NCBI GenBank assembly: GCA_022009775.1
Contig: CP091723.1
Coordinates: forward strand, 1,583,115 to 1,647,114
Length of the DNA stretch: 64,000 nt
Source: Christensenella sp.
Lineage (GTDB): Bacteria > Bacillota > Clostridia > Christensenellales > CAG-917
Direction of reading: 5' to 3'
Shown here piece by piece: positions 55,761 through 64,000 of this stretch; position 1 is the stretch's first letter; each line of letters begins with the position of its first letter. The notes under the pieces are model-generated. The model was not told the origin of the DNA, ran no database searches, and was given only the letters and a program-made list of their open reading frames with translations. The position numbers and the translations under genes are program-made.

Positions 55761-56340
55761 AATGGTGGTGCAGTATTCTAGTCAGATCTCACCGACTCGG
55801 AGGCGGGGGTAAAATATCGCCGAAGGGCATATCGATGAAGTTTCTGGTGACGGCTTCTTTTGCCCAAATTGGGGCTGTTGCTGGGAGTTAAGGACTTTGG
55901 GCGGCTTGCAACGGCATGCAAATCCCGTACCAATCTCCGTGGAGACCCAACTCGGTGGATCGGCGTAACATCGGTCTACTGACTGGGGTGAAACCTGATA
56001 TGCGGTGTGTAAAAATGCTGTGTACAGTGTAGCCTGCTTTGAGTGACGTGCAGGGAATCGGGAACCACGCCTTTTCGTATGGCCAATACGCGACGGTGAT
56101 TGCTCGATGAAATCCACGCTGCAAAAAAAAGATAAGGGCGGGCGGGATCTGTCAAGGAAATCTTCTAGACTGTTCAATCGAGACAGCGTGGGGATTATAG
56201 TGTGCTCTAAGTGGCGATTCGGTTTCTCTTTGAGATGCATCGAGTGATAGGAAACTTCTCGGACGGCGACGACGAGTTTCGATGCAGGGAAAACCTACCG
56301 AACCTATGGCGCAAGGTTTACCCATGTTGTTGCCACCATT
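55761..56340 (+). ncRNA. ole: OLE RNA (ornate, large, extremophilic RNA)
   Basis: A 580-base region without a coding frame, opened by AATGGTGG (55761-55768) and closed by its exact complement CCACCATT (56333-56340), about 8 bases after a consensus promoter. The interior is G-rich and full of local complementary segments. The following genes, a four-helix membrane protein then tlyA, nadK, argR and recN, are the reported neighbourhood of OLE RNA and its membrane partner OapA. The length (about 600 nt) also fits. OLE is known to associate with the membrane through OapA and to affect cold, ethanol and magnesium stress. I name it from context, size and closing stem; a covariance-model search would settle it. 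Confidence 0.85.
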
Positions 56341-56369
56341 TTATCTTAACTACAATTTTGAGGTGCTTT

Positions 56370-57352
56370 GTGCAAAATCAATCTCAAAACGAAGCGGACG
56401 CTTCAAATATATCTTCTAAAAAACCGTCACCGGATTCGCCTGACGGTTTATCGAATTTCCAAGAAAACCAAACTCAATCCGAAAAATCAGACGGCACCCA
56501 ATGCAATGTCGTTTCTTCTTTTGCTCAAAACGGAGAAAAGAACGATTCGAGCGTGGCAGATGCTCAAAAAAACGTTTTGATTGAAAAAGTTTCAGCAAAC
56601 GTTGCGACGCAGAAACAAAAAAGCGCAAAAGACCAGGACGCCGACAAAAAAAAAAGCCTGTGAAGAAAAAGCGCAATCTTTGGTGGATAAAGGCAACGAT
56701 AATCTCGCTCGTTTTATCCGCATTTTTTTCGTACATCAGCAATCTCGTAGAAAACGCCGATCAACTTATTATCGTTATTGTGCTGCTTGCGTTCCTGATT
56801 ATTTCGGGTATTGTTTTTGACGCAATTGGCGTTGCGGTTACTTCCTGCGACGTAACACCGATAATATCTATGGCCTCGCGTAAAGTGTACGGGGCGAAAA
56901 CCGCGCTTAATCTCGTGAAAAACAGCGATACCGTGTCAAGCGTATGCAACGACATAATCGGCGATATTTTCAGCATTATATCCGGTGCATGTTCTGCGGC
57001 TCTAGTCGTAAAAATCACCATGCAACTCACTGAAACGTGGCAAATCGTGCTTTCTATCGCCGTTTCGGCAATAGTATCCGCACTCACAATCGGCGGAAAA
57101 GCGTTTATGAAGAGAATCGCAATAAGCAATTCAAAGGATTTCGTCATGTTCGTTGCACGAGTTATTGCGATATTCTCAAAAGACGAACGCAAAATCAGAC
57201 AGAAAGAAAAAGCAGCGAAACAAGAGCAGAAGGCGCACGAAAAAAGTTCCGAAAACGATAAATTCGACAAACATCAGGACGGCAATGTTGAAAATGCGTC
57301 CAGGCAACACACAACCGATAAGAAACAAAAATCACAAGGCGACAAACAATAA
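56370..57352 (+). CDS. oapA: OLE-associated membrane protein OapA (one frame break)
   Basis: Start is the GTG at 56370 behind GAGGTG, 30 bases after the OLE RNA. The first 97 residues are polar and disordered (Gln, Asn, Ser, Asp, Lys). A run of ten A at 56646-56655 breaks the frame; with eleven A it continues DKKKKPVKKKRNLWWIK. Four membrane helices follow (about residues 112-131, 135-160, and two more), with FDAIGVAVTSCD and GDIFSIISGA between them, then a charged Lys/Glu/Gln tail. About 327 aa, clearly longer than the roughly 180 aa of characterised OapA. Its stop overlaps the tlyA start. Confidence 0.82.
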
Positions 57353-58080
57353 TGCGTCTCGACAAATATCTTCAAACGAAATACAACCTAAAATCACGCA
57401 CCTACGCCGAAAATCTTGTGAAGACGGGGTGCGTTTTGGTTGACGGCAAGATTGCAAGCAAAACTTCGCTTGACGTTGACGAGAAAAACGTAATCGAAGT
57501 AAAAAACGACGACGGTTACGCATCGCAAGGCGCATACAAACTCGAAAAAGCCTTTGAAGACTTCTCCGTTGACGTGCAACGCAAGATTTGTGCCGATATA
57601 GGTTGCTCAAACGGCGGGTTTACGGATTGTTTGCTTCGCCACGGAGCAGAGCGTGTTATAGCGGTTGACGTTGCCGAATGCGCATTACCGGAAAATCTCC
57701 TAAATAGCGGAAAGGTTGATTTTCTTCGTGCAAACGCCCGCGAATTGCCACAGAATTTTCCGACAGTTGATTTTCTTTGCAGTGATTTGAGCTTCATATC
57801 ACTCGAATACGTTCTCAAAGAAATGTATCGCGTTCTAAAAAGCGGCGGTGAAGCGATAGTGCTTATAAAACCGCAATTTGAACTCGACCGTTCGGCACTC
57901 AACAAAAGCGGTATAGTCACCGACGAAAAACTCCGCAAGCGCGCAATAGAAAAAGTGCGTTCGTTTGCAATCTCTGTCGGCTTTGAAATCCTGGGCTTAA
58001 CAACATCACCAATACGATACGAGTATAAAAACGTGGAATATCTCTTATATCTCAAAAAGTCTCAAAATGCCACTGAATAG
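57352..58080 (+). CDS. tlyA: TlyA family rRNA 2'-O-methyltransferase (YqxC)
   Basis: 242 aa: an N-terminal S4 RNA-binding domain (MRLDKYLQTKYNLKSRTYAENLVKTGCVLVDG) and an FtsJ-like methyltransferase domain (ADIGCSNGGFTDCLL, VLIKPQFELDR). TlyA methylates rRNA at C1409/C1920-type positions; 'hemolysin' is an old name. Overlaps oapA by one base, so the two are coupled. Confidence 0.92.
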   Translation: MRLDKYLQTKYNLKSRTYAENLVKTGCVLVDGKIASKTSLDVDEKNVIEVKNDDGYASQGAYKLEKAFEDFSVDVQRKICADIGCSNGGFTDCLLRHGAERVIAVDVAECALPENLLNSGKVDFLRANARELPQNFPTVDFLCSDLSFISLEYVLKEMYRVLKSGGEAIVLIKPQFELDRSALNKSGIVTDEKLRKRAIEKVRSFAISVGFEILGLTTSPIRYEYKNVEYLLYLKKSQNATE

Positions 58081-58140
58081 TGCTTTTATATCATATGATA
58101 TATTTTAATTTAACTAAAATTGTCATTTTTATTTAATACA

Positions 58141-58162
58141 AAAGCGACCGTTTGGTCGCTTT
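58141..58162 (+). terminator. Terminator after tlyA
   Basis: AAAGCGACC at 58141-58149 pairs with GGTCGCTTT at 58154-58162. It ends the OLE-oapA-tlyA unit, or the minus-strand gene from the other side. Confidence 0.8.
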
Positions 58163-58228
58163 ATATATGGCTCTGATTTTGATTTTTTGCAATAATCATT
58201 GTTATGGCAAAGTGAAGTGTGATTGAAA

Positions 58229-58573
58229 TTATTTTTGCTGAGTACCTGCAGATTGAGCGTTGTCGCTTGCTTTGTCCGTTGCATTGTCCGCTATGGTTGC
58301 GTCGGCGTTGCTTTCGTTTGCGGCGCCATGCGAATTTTCGCTATCGATGCCTGTTTTATCCTTGCCTTTCTTTGACTTTTTCTTCTTTTTGTCCTTGCAG
58401 TCGGCATCCGCATTTTGACCGTTCTTGGCTTTTGCAGGGACGAGCGGTTCTTTGCTTTTTTTGTTCTTTGCCGTGACGATTATGACCAAAATTATGATTG
58501 CCAAAACGATACCCGACAGTGCGGATACGAGTTTTGTTGCAAATTCGGTTATGCTCAAAAGTAGATATAACAT
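58229..58573 (-). CDS. Small single-helix membrane protein with charged tail
   Basis: 114 aa: one membrane helix at residues about 8-37 (LVSALSGIVLAIIILVIIVT), then a Lys-rich and Asn/Ala/Asp-rich tail with no known domain. I start at the ATG at 58573, because the TATAAT box at 58585-58580 lies only 6 bases upstream; a longer frame would begin inside the promoter. The mRNA is then almost leaderless. It interrupts tlyA and nadK on the other strand. Function unknown. Confidence 0.65.
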   Translation of the reverse strand: MLYLLLSITEFATKLVSALSGIVLAIIILVIIVTAKNKKSKEPLVPAKAKNGQNADADCKDKKKKKSKKGKDKTGIDSENSHGAANESNADATIADNATDKASDNAQSAGTQQK

Positions 58574-58579
58574 ACTTTT

Positions 58580-58607
58580 ATTATACAATTTGACGATAAT
58601 ATGTCAA
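58580..58607 (-). promoter_or_regulatory. Promoter of the small membrane protein gene
   Basis: Minus strand TTGACA (58607-58602), 16 bases, TATAAT (58585-58580). The predicted start of transcription coincides with the ATG. Confidence 0.75.
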
Positions 58608-58752
58608 CTCTATCACTCAAAATGCGCCGTTTAATCTCACAAAATAATGAATAATCTTAAATCACGACATGCGTAAAACATGAAAGTAAATTCGTGTTAC
58701 TGCATATTTTGTAAATTTTATGCAATTTTTATAAACAAAAACGCCATTATGC

Positions 58753-58781
58753 TTGAATATTCATTTTTTTTGATGTATAAT
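58753..58781 (+). promoter_or_regulatory. Promoter for nadK-argR-recN
   Basis: TTGAAT at 58753-58758, 17 bases, TATAAT at 58776-58781. A TGCATATGCA palindrome (58781-58790) overlaps the start region. The nadK ATG at 58793 is only 11 bases after the -10 box. Confidence 0.75.
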
Positions 58782-58792
58782 GCATATGCATT

Positions 58793-59605
58793 ATGAAAAA
58801 GAAACTTGCAGTCATCACCAAAGAAGATATGAAATCGAGCGAAATACGCGCTCACGTGCTTGCCGACATCGAAAGAGACGGCAGCTTTTCTTTGTCTGTT
58901 CTCGATGACGCGTCTCAAATTACCGACGAAGACGAAGTGTTGGTTTTCGGCGGAGACGGCACGGTTCTCGAAGTCGTAAGAGCGGTTGCAGACAAGAATA
59001 TTCCTTTGCTTTGCGTAAACCTTGGCAATCTCGGTTTTTTGGCGGAATACGAAAAAGACGTCGATTCGCAATCGATTATATCCGTGTTGAAATCTTCAGA
59101 TTTGACAGAAAAAATGCTTCTTTGCGTGAAGTCTTCGAGCGGAATTTCCGAGCGCGCACTCAACGAAGTTGTGATTCGTTCGCTTTCGTCACGTCCCATA
59201 TATGTAGACGTGTACGTTGACGGCAAATTTGTCGATTCGTACCACAGCGACGGAGCAATAGTTTCGTCTCCGACCGGTTCGACGGCATATTCGTTGTCGG
59301 CGGGCGGTCCGATTCTCGCGCCGAACGTGTATGCTTTTGTGATAAACCCGATTTGCGCGCACTCTTTACATTCACGACCGTTGGTTGTTGGTGCGGATTC
59401 CAAAGTGGAACTCAAAGTTAAAGGTGATTGTGCATGCGTTTGCGTTGACGGCAACAGCACGTATACACTTGAAAAAGGCGGGGTCGTAACCGTTGAAAAA
59501 TCTTCAAAAACGGCAAAATTCGTCCGCTCAGGCGAAGACGATTTTTATAAAAAACTACTGAAAAAGATGAACAGGTGGGGCACTACGGAGTGCACCGAAG
59601 GATAA
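58793..59605 (+). CDS. nadK: NAD kinase
   Basis: Phosphorylates NAD to NADP. The 270-aa protein has the GGDGT catalytic motif (VFGGDGTVLE), LGNLGFLAEY, NE in LNEVVI and SPTGSTAYSLSAGG. With tlyA, argR and recN it is part of the conserved isoprenoid/repair neighbourhood. Little room for a ribosome site before the ATG, so translation may be leaderless-like. Confidence 0.95.
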   Translation: MKKKLAVITKEDMKSSEIRAHVLADIERDGSFSLSVLDDASQITDEDEVLVFGGDGTVLEVVRAVADKNIPLLCVNLGNLGFLAEYEKDVDSQSIISVLKSSDLTEKMLLCVKSSSGISERALNEVVIRSLSSRPIYVDVYVDGKFVDSYHSDGAIVSSPTGSTAYSLSAGGPILAPNVYAFVINPICAHSLHSRPLVVGADSKVELKVKGDCACVCVDGNSTYTLEKGGVVTVEKSSKTAKFVRSGEDDFYKKLLKKMNRWGTTECTEG

Positions 59606-59615
59606 GGTGACTATT

Positions 59616-60089
59616 ATGGCCAGAGCAAATCGTCAACTCAAGATTTTGGACATCATTTCCAAACACGACATTGACACTCAAGAAGAACTCGTCGATTATT
59701 TACGCAGCGAAGGTTTCAACGTTACGCAGGCGACCGTTTCGCGCGACATTAAGGATATGGGTATTATCAAAACCCTTTCCGCAGACGGCAGACATTATAA
59801 ATACGCCGCGCAACAGACCAAAGAAACGTCGGCGGCAGACAAATATCTCAATATGTTCAAAAACACCGTTATCTCTATCAAGAGTTCGGGCAATTTGATT
59901 GTTTTGAGAACGGAAATCGGCAGTGCGGGTCCTGCGGCGGAACTCATCGACAAACTTTCCTACGACGAAGTTCTCGGCGTTGTTGCAGGCGACAATACAA
60001 TTTTCGTTGCAGTTGACGGCGTTGAACACGTTGACACCATTCGCAGACGTCTTGAAGACCTTCTCGAAGCAAATCGCATTTACAACTGA
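59616..60089 (+). CDS. argR: Arginine repressor ArgR
   Basis: 157 aa: winged HTH (VTQATVSRDIKDMGIIK) and a C-terminal arginine-binding and trimer domain (LGVVAGDNTIFVAV). Represses arginine synthesis in response to arginine. ATG at 59616 behind AAGGTG. Follows nadK by 10 bases. Confidence 0.94.
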   Translation: MARANRQLKILDIISKHDIDTQEELVDYLRSEGFNVTQATVSRDIKDMGIIKTLSADGRHYKYAAQQTKETSAADKYLNMFKNTVISIKSSGNLIVLRTEIGSAGPAAELIDKLSYDEVLGVVAGDNTIFVAVDGVEHVDTIRRRLEDLLEANRIYN

Positions 60090-60104
60090 TAATTTTTTCG
60101 ATAT

Positions 60105-61811
60105 ATGTTAGCACAACTGACAATTGAAAACATTGCGCTCATCGATAAGTTGGAGTTGGAACTCAAAAACGGCTTGAACATTCTGAGCGGTGAAACGGGT
60201 GCGGGTAAGTCTATCATCATAGACTCGCTCAATTTTGTGTTGGGCGAGCGAGCCGACAAGTCGCTTATTCGCTATGGCACGGACCACGCGATCGTTCAGG
60301 CAGTGTTTGAAGATTATCTCAATCCGTCGGTTTCGGCATATCTCGACGATATCGGTGTCGAGTGTGAAGACGTTCTCATCATTCGCAGAAAAATGAGCGT
60401 TGACGGAAAAAACGAATGCAGAATAAACGGCAGAATTTCAACCTTGTCAATTCTGAAAGGTCTCACGGAATTGCTCGTAGACATTCACGGTCAACACGAA
60501 CATCAGTCGCTTCTAAAAAGCGCAAATCACATAAAACTGCTTGACGATATAGGCGCGACAAAAATCGTAAAAGTGAAAGAAGACGTGGCAAACTATCACG
60601 CCGAATACGTATCTTTGAAGCGTGAATTGTCGCGTTTCGGTGACGAGAGCGAAAGAGAAAGGAAACTCGATATTCTCACTTTCCAAATTGACGAAATCGA
60701 AAAGGCGGACGTAAAAGACGGTGAAGAAGACGAACTTCTTCAAGCGCGCAAACGTATTCGCAACATGGAGAAAATCCTTTCCGCACTCGGCGAGGCAAAG
60801 AATACGCTTGACGGATACGATTCAAACTCCGTGAGTGCGTCGATAAAGAATTCTTCGTCGCTTCTCGGAACTATATCTGCATACGACGACAGTATCGGTC
60901 CGCTTATCGATAGGCTCGACGACGCGAAAATCGAGATTAAGGACATTGCCGACACGTTATCCGATATGCTTGAAAAACTCGACTTTGACGTCAGAAGCGC
61001 AGAAAAAATCGAAGAAAGACTGGAAGTTGTGCGCAACATATTGCACAAATACGGCGGAAACTTTGAAAATCTGCAAAGATTCTACGAAGATGCAAAGAAA
61101 GAAGCGGAATTGCTCTCGGGGGCGGCACAAACGGTTGAAGAACTGCAAGACAGAATAGAGACCGCAAAGAAAAATCTCGAAAAATCTGCACGAAAACTCA
61201 CCGAGTTTAGACATGAAGTCGCAAACAAGTTTGAGAGCGACATCACGCGCGAGCTTAAAGATTTGGGTATGGGCGGTTCGACCTTCAATGTGGATTTTGT
61301 CACCACAGACGACGTTGACCAAATATCCGCAAACGGCGCGGACACAATCGAGTTTTTGTTCTCGGCAAACGTTGGTGAGCCTATGAAACCGCTTGCAAAG
61401 ATAATTTCGGGCGGCGAAATGTCAAGATTTATGCTTGCGTTCAAGAATATCGTCGCAGGTGTCGACGGTATCGGCACTATGGTGTTCGACGAAATCGACA
61501 CGGGCATATCCGGCAATATTTCGGCTGTCGTATCCGAGAAGATGTGCAATATATCTCGTGACAGGCAAGTTATTGCGGTTACACACATGCCGAGCCTTGC
61601 CGCAATGGCTGACAATCATTATCTGATTGCAAAATCCACCGAAAACGGCAAAACTCTCACGCACATCAATTTGCTCGAAGACGATACGGACGAAGTGGCA
61701 AGACTTATCGGCGGCAACGATTATTCGCAATTTGCAGTGCCGCACGCAAAAGAGATGAAAGCGTGGGCGGATAGATACAAAAAAGTCTCTTGTAAAATAA
61801 CTCCTATCTGA
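60105..61811 (+). CDS. recN: DNA repair protein RecN
   Basis: SMC-like ATPase that gathers broken DNA ends. 568 aa: Walker A GETGAGKSIIIDSLNF, DIHGQHEHQSLL, two coiled-coil arms with a short hinge, signature ISGGEMSRFMLAFK and Walker B MVFDEIDTGISG. Intact, in the usual place after argR. Confidence 0.95.
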   Translation: MLAQLTIENIALIDKLELELKNGLNILSGETGAGKSIIIDSLNFVLGERADKSLIRYGTDHAIVQAVFEDYLNPSVSAYLDDIGVECEDVLIIRRKMSVDGKNECRINGRISTLSILKGLTELLVDIHGQHEHQSLLKSANHIKLLDDIGATKIVKVKEDVANYHAEYVSLKRELSRFGDESERERKLDILTFQIDEIEKADVKDGEEDELLQARKRIRNMEKILSALGEAKNTLDGYDSNSVSASIKNSSSLLGTISAYDDSIGPLIDRLDDAKIEIKDIADTLSDMLEKLDFDVRSAEKIEERLEVVRNILHKYGGNFENLQRFYEDAKKEAELLSGAAQTVEELQDRIETAKKNLEKSARKLTEFRHEVANKFESDITRELKDLGMGGSTFNVDFVTTDDVDQISANGADTIEFLFSANVGEPMKPLAKIISGGEMSRFMLAFKNIVAGVDGIGTMVFDEIDTGISGNISAVVSEKMCNISRDRQVIAVTHMPSLAAMADNHYLIAKSTENGKTLTHINLLEDDTDEVARLIGGNDYSQFAVPHAKEMKAWADRYKKVSCKITPI

Positions 61812-61866
61812 AAGATGCAAAAAATCTCTTGCAAAAGAAAAATCGATTTGTTCTAAACTAAAACAT

Positions 61867-61903
61867 AAAAAGCGGCATTCTATTTCATCGTAATGCCGCT
61901 TTT
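61867..61903 (+). terminator. Terminator after recN
   Basis: AAAAAGCGGCATT at 61867-61879 pairs with AATGCCGCTTTT at 61892-61903; 12-base loop. Confidence 0.8.
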
Positions 61904-62000
61904 ACATATAAAACTTTACATCAAATATATATAGTTTGTCTTGCGAATATTTTGAAACGAAACATGTTTATAGGATAAAATATGAGTGTTAACGGGATTG

Positions 62001-62030
62001 AAAAAGGAAGGTTCTTGCGCCTTCCTTTTT
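62001..62030 (-). terminator. Terminator of rnpB
   Basis: AAAAAGGAAGG at 62001-62011 pairs with CCTTCCTTTTT at 62020-62030; it lies just past the RNase P RNA 3' end and is followed by T on the minus strand. Confidence 0.85.
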
Positions 62031-62035
62031 CACGT

Positions 62036-62356
62036 GCGAGATTAGTCTGTAAGCCGAGTTCTGTATTGGACGGTCATCTATCTAGAACGTACGTTTCCGC
62101 ACGTTTCAAGCGAAGTGGGGAGTTTGCGGGCCGCTTTTCGTACTCCCGTTCTTGCATCGAGTGGGGTTTACATCGCGCATTGTTGCCAAATTGCGGGTGA
62201 GCTCTTACCTCGCCTTTCCATCCTTACCGCTTGCGCGGCGGTTTCTTTCTGTTGCACTGTCCTTGAAGTCGCCTTCACCGGGAGTTACCCGGCACCCTTG
62301 CCCTATGATGCTCGGACTTTCCTCAAATATTTCATGCGACCGTCTGGCTAACTCGC
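62036..62356 (-). ncRNA. rnpB: RNase P RNA
   Basis: Catalytic RNA that trims tRNA 5' ends, 321 nt on the minus strand. Read in that direction it has GAGGAAAGTCCGAGC (P4 and J regions) near the 5' end, the central ACAGAAAGAAACCGCC, and ACAGAACTCGGCTTACAGAC near the 3' end. The P1 stem is GCGAG (62356-62352) with CTCGC (62040-62036). It is the bacterial A-type layout rather than the B type of Bacillus, judging by the central region. Confidence 0.96.
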
Positions 62357-62362
62357 AAGAAA

Positions 62363-62391
62363 ATTAAAACACAAATTTTAAAATAAATCAA
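62363..62391 (-). promoter_or_regulatory. Promoter of rnpB
   Basis: Minus strand TTGATT (62391-62386), 17 bases, TTTAAT (62368-62363), 6 bases before the RNA 5' end. Confidence 0.75.
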
Positions 62392-62462
62392 TCAAAACGC
62401 CTAATTTACTGTATTTTTCGGCAGAAAGATTGAAAACTTGCCGTTTTGGCAACAATTAGAGC

Positions 62463-63555
62463 ATGGTGTACGCAATAACTGCAATCGTTGTCGTTTTTTT
62501 TATAGTGCTTTACGCAATTACGCGCACGAAAGAACGCGATCGATTTGCGATTTTCATATCAGACAATGATTTTAACGAAGAAGCAAAAAATTTGTCAGAA
62601 GTATGCCGCTTCCCAAAGGCAGCGCAACGCAAAACGCCCAAAAGTATTTACGCGGTATCTCGTTTTGTAGATTATTGCTTAAACGAAAAAGTATAAGGGA
62701 ATTTTCGACGATTTTTTACAAGACGAAAATCCTGTGCAGATGCTGGAAAAAGTAGATTTCGAAAAATTGTGCAATTTGCCTTCTGTTAATAATAAAGCGC
62801 GCGCAACGCTGATTGCGTCATTTTGTCTCTCGTCCGACAGATTCGTTTTTGACGGCGACAGAGTGCAAGCGGTAGTTGAACGCCACAACGAGTTTAGAAC
62901 ACTTACTTTCCTTGAAATTATGTCAATGAAACAGGCGTTTTTGTACGTTTTGCTTGAAAAATTGTATTTCATATACAAAGATTTGCATACGATTGCGAAA
63001 GTTATGAAAATCGCAAGTAAATACGTGGGGGACGAAGGTTTGAGCGCAACAAATAAAAAGTTTTCAAAGTATTCGAAGTCAAAATTGTTTTTGAGCCTTT
63101 GTGCGATAGAAGCAAATTATTCGGTATCGACAGGACTAAACGACATCGTTTCCGTAATAGACGAATTGTATTCGACATATGTAAACGTGTTGACGTCTAT
63201 AGCCGACGTTCTCAATTACGACTTTTCAAAGCTGTATTCTCCACTTGAAATTCTCGATAAATTCCCGATCTTTTCAAATGCGAAAGAGAAGTGTAAGATA
63301 AATTTTTTATCTTTGCTTTCAAAACTCAGCGACAAGGAAAATCTCGATGAATTTATGTACGCCATACGTCTTGAAAAATACGTTGACACCGCAAGTTCGG
63401 GACACGCACGAGTGAAGAGAATGGCAGTGTTAGGCAAATTTTTCGCTACGTTTTCGCAATCGGAAGACACGTCGCTTTTGGGAGCGGCATTACGTTCCGA
63501 TTTATTGATGAATCTATATTTCGGAGATAATAAAAAAGTCAAAATCAATCGATAG
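62463..63555 (+). CDS. Membrane-anchored protein of unknown function (one frame break)
   Basis: Begins MVYAITAIVVVFFIVLYAIT, one membrane helix, then a soluble, mainly helical part of about 330 residues. The frame breaks in five A at 62686-62690; with four A it reads NEKYKGIFDDFLQDENPVQM and runs to the TAG at 63553-63555, about 363 aa. The region NDIVSVIDELYSTYVNVLTSI with a later FMYAIRLEKYV is faintly like the N-terminal part of large NdvB/cyclic beta-glucan synthase-type proteins; this is weak. Together with the C-terminal remnant that follows, it may be what is left of such a gene. Confidence 0.45.
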
Positions 63556-63612
63556 TATTTCAAAAATCATTGATTTTGAGAATGCTTTGAGCCGATATAT
63601 AAATTTTCACCT

Positions 63613-63952
63613 ATGAATTTCGGCATTTCTACTGCGAACGGAGTTTTGCATTTATCTCCCGCATCTTCCCTCGGGAGTGAACTCGGCGGACGTCACTTTT
63701 TGCGAAAACGGCGTAGATTATGATCTGCATATCTGCCGCGGAGAAAAGAGAGAGATATATCTCAACGACACGAAGATAGAAGGCACTAGTTATATCAGGC
63801 TTCCGAAAATTCATGCGCGATTCGGTTGTTGTGGAATAACACTTAATTTACAGTCGATTTTGCTTATTTGCTCGGTTTTGGGACGAAAACTCGCCCCTTT
63901 TTGCGTTTTGCGATTGACTTATTCGGTTTATATTGTTATCATATTTTTTTAG
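63613..63952 (+). pseudogene. C-terminal fragment resembling a GH94-type glycoside phosphorylase
   Basis: With one C removed from CCC at 63658-63660 the frame reads GVLHLSPHLPSGVNSADVTF and then ENGVDYDLHICRGEKREI, YLNDTKIEG, IRLP. This is the layout of the final beta-sandwich segment of GH94 and related large phosphorylases. The catalytic part is not present upstream. After about 63810 the reading frame is unlike anything known and runs into a hydrophobic tail, so another break is likely. I interpret it as a remnant or deletion product; confidence is low. Confidence 0.4.
63914..63942 (+). promoter_or_regulatory. Possible promoter near the window edge
   Basis: TTGACT at 63914-63919, 17 bases, TATCAT at 63937-63942. 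An inverted repeat TATGCGC (63964-63970) and GCGCATA (63977-63983) follows. The gene it would serve is outside the window. Confidence 0.4.
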
Positions 63953-64000
63953 TATTTTATTCGTATGCGCGTATATGCGCATAGGCACAAATAAGTAATT

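Noticed and set aside
55782..56240. An open frame on the minus strand across the OLE region
   Set aside because: The region is an RNA gene by its closing stem, promoter and context; the frame has no start signals.
62115..62351. Open frames on the plus strand within 61982-62367
   Set aside because: They are antisense to the RNase P RNA, whose signature motifs are unmistakable.
1..64000. CRISPR array, prophage, insertion sequence or integrase
   Set aside because: No regular spacer-repeat pattern, no transposase, integrase or phage structural gene could be read in either strand.

Overview
This window comes from a low-to-moderate GC bacterium of the Firmicutes, most likely an uncultured member of the Clostridia; the lineage call is inferred from gene content and order. 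Two long blocks follow the Bacillus/Clostridium order: ftsY-ylxM-ffh-rpsP-khpA-rimM-trmD with rbgA-rnhB-yraN and a displaced rplS, and yicC-gmk-rpoZ-coaBC-priA-def-fmt-rsmB-rlmN-rsgA-rpe-spoVM-rpmB-asp23-fakA/yloV-recG. A 31-codon spoVM in its usual place suggests a spore-former. There is one tRNA gene (Ser-GGA), an RNase P RNA gene and a roughly 580-nt RNA that I identify as OLE RNA. I see no phage, insertion sequence or CRISPR array.

Layout. 1-387: two copies of a hairpin-rich repeat. 388-7841: protein targeting (FtsY, Ffh), ribosome assembly and RNA modification. 7865-10012: a lipoprotein fused to a GT-C type glycosyltransferase. 10038-11010: a third partial repeat and a small Xre regulator divergent from a small membrane protein, with an inverted repeat between them. 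11024-18988: mostly minus strand, with thyA-folA, a GH2 glycosidase, a YfcE-type phosphoesterase (plus strand), the tldD-tldE peptidase pair and a glycerophosphodiesterase. 19180-27546: lepA, hemW, a divergent PRPP synthetase, a metallo-beta-lactamase-fold hydrolase, rho with an Asn-rich segment, and an alkaline phosphatase lipoprotein. 27717-35567: a surface-anchored nuclease, a minimal sufC-sufB pair, tRNA-Ser behind a structured leader, two small membrane proteins and an acidic protein ending in two DUF1508 repeats. 35800-55679: pcrA-ligA and the long housekeeping run to recG. 55725-61811: OLE RNA, oapA, tlyA, nadK, argR, recN. 61867-64000: rnpB (minus strand) and a broken membrane-linked gene.

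Functional links. The first and third blocks form a growth-linked core: SRP targeting, ribosome maturation (RimM, TrmD, RbgA, RsgA, RsmB, RlmN), translation start and N-terminal processing (Fmt, Def) and replication or repair (PcrA, LigA, PriA, RecG, RecN). The OLE RNA, its membrane partner OapA and tlyA-nadK-argR-recN reproduce the known OLE neighbourhood. Secreted functions (alkaline phosphatase, nuclease, glycerophosphodiesterase, GH2) suggest scavenging of phosphate and sugar from host or plant material; this is inference.

Quality warning. About 29 single-base frame breaks occur, nearly all in short A, T, C or G runs and mostly in essential genes (ffh, ftsY, rplS, lepA, rho, ligA, gmk, coaBC, priA, fmt, rpe, recG). 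I treat them as uncorrected sequence indels and annotate the full reconstructed genes, giving the break position in each case.
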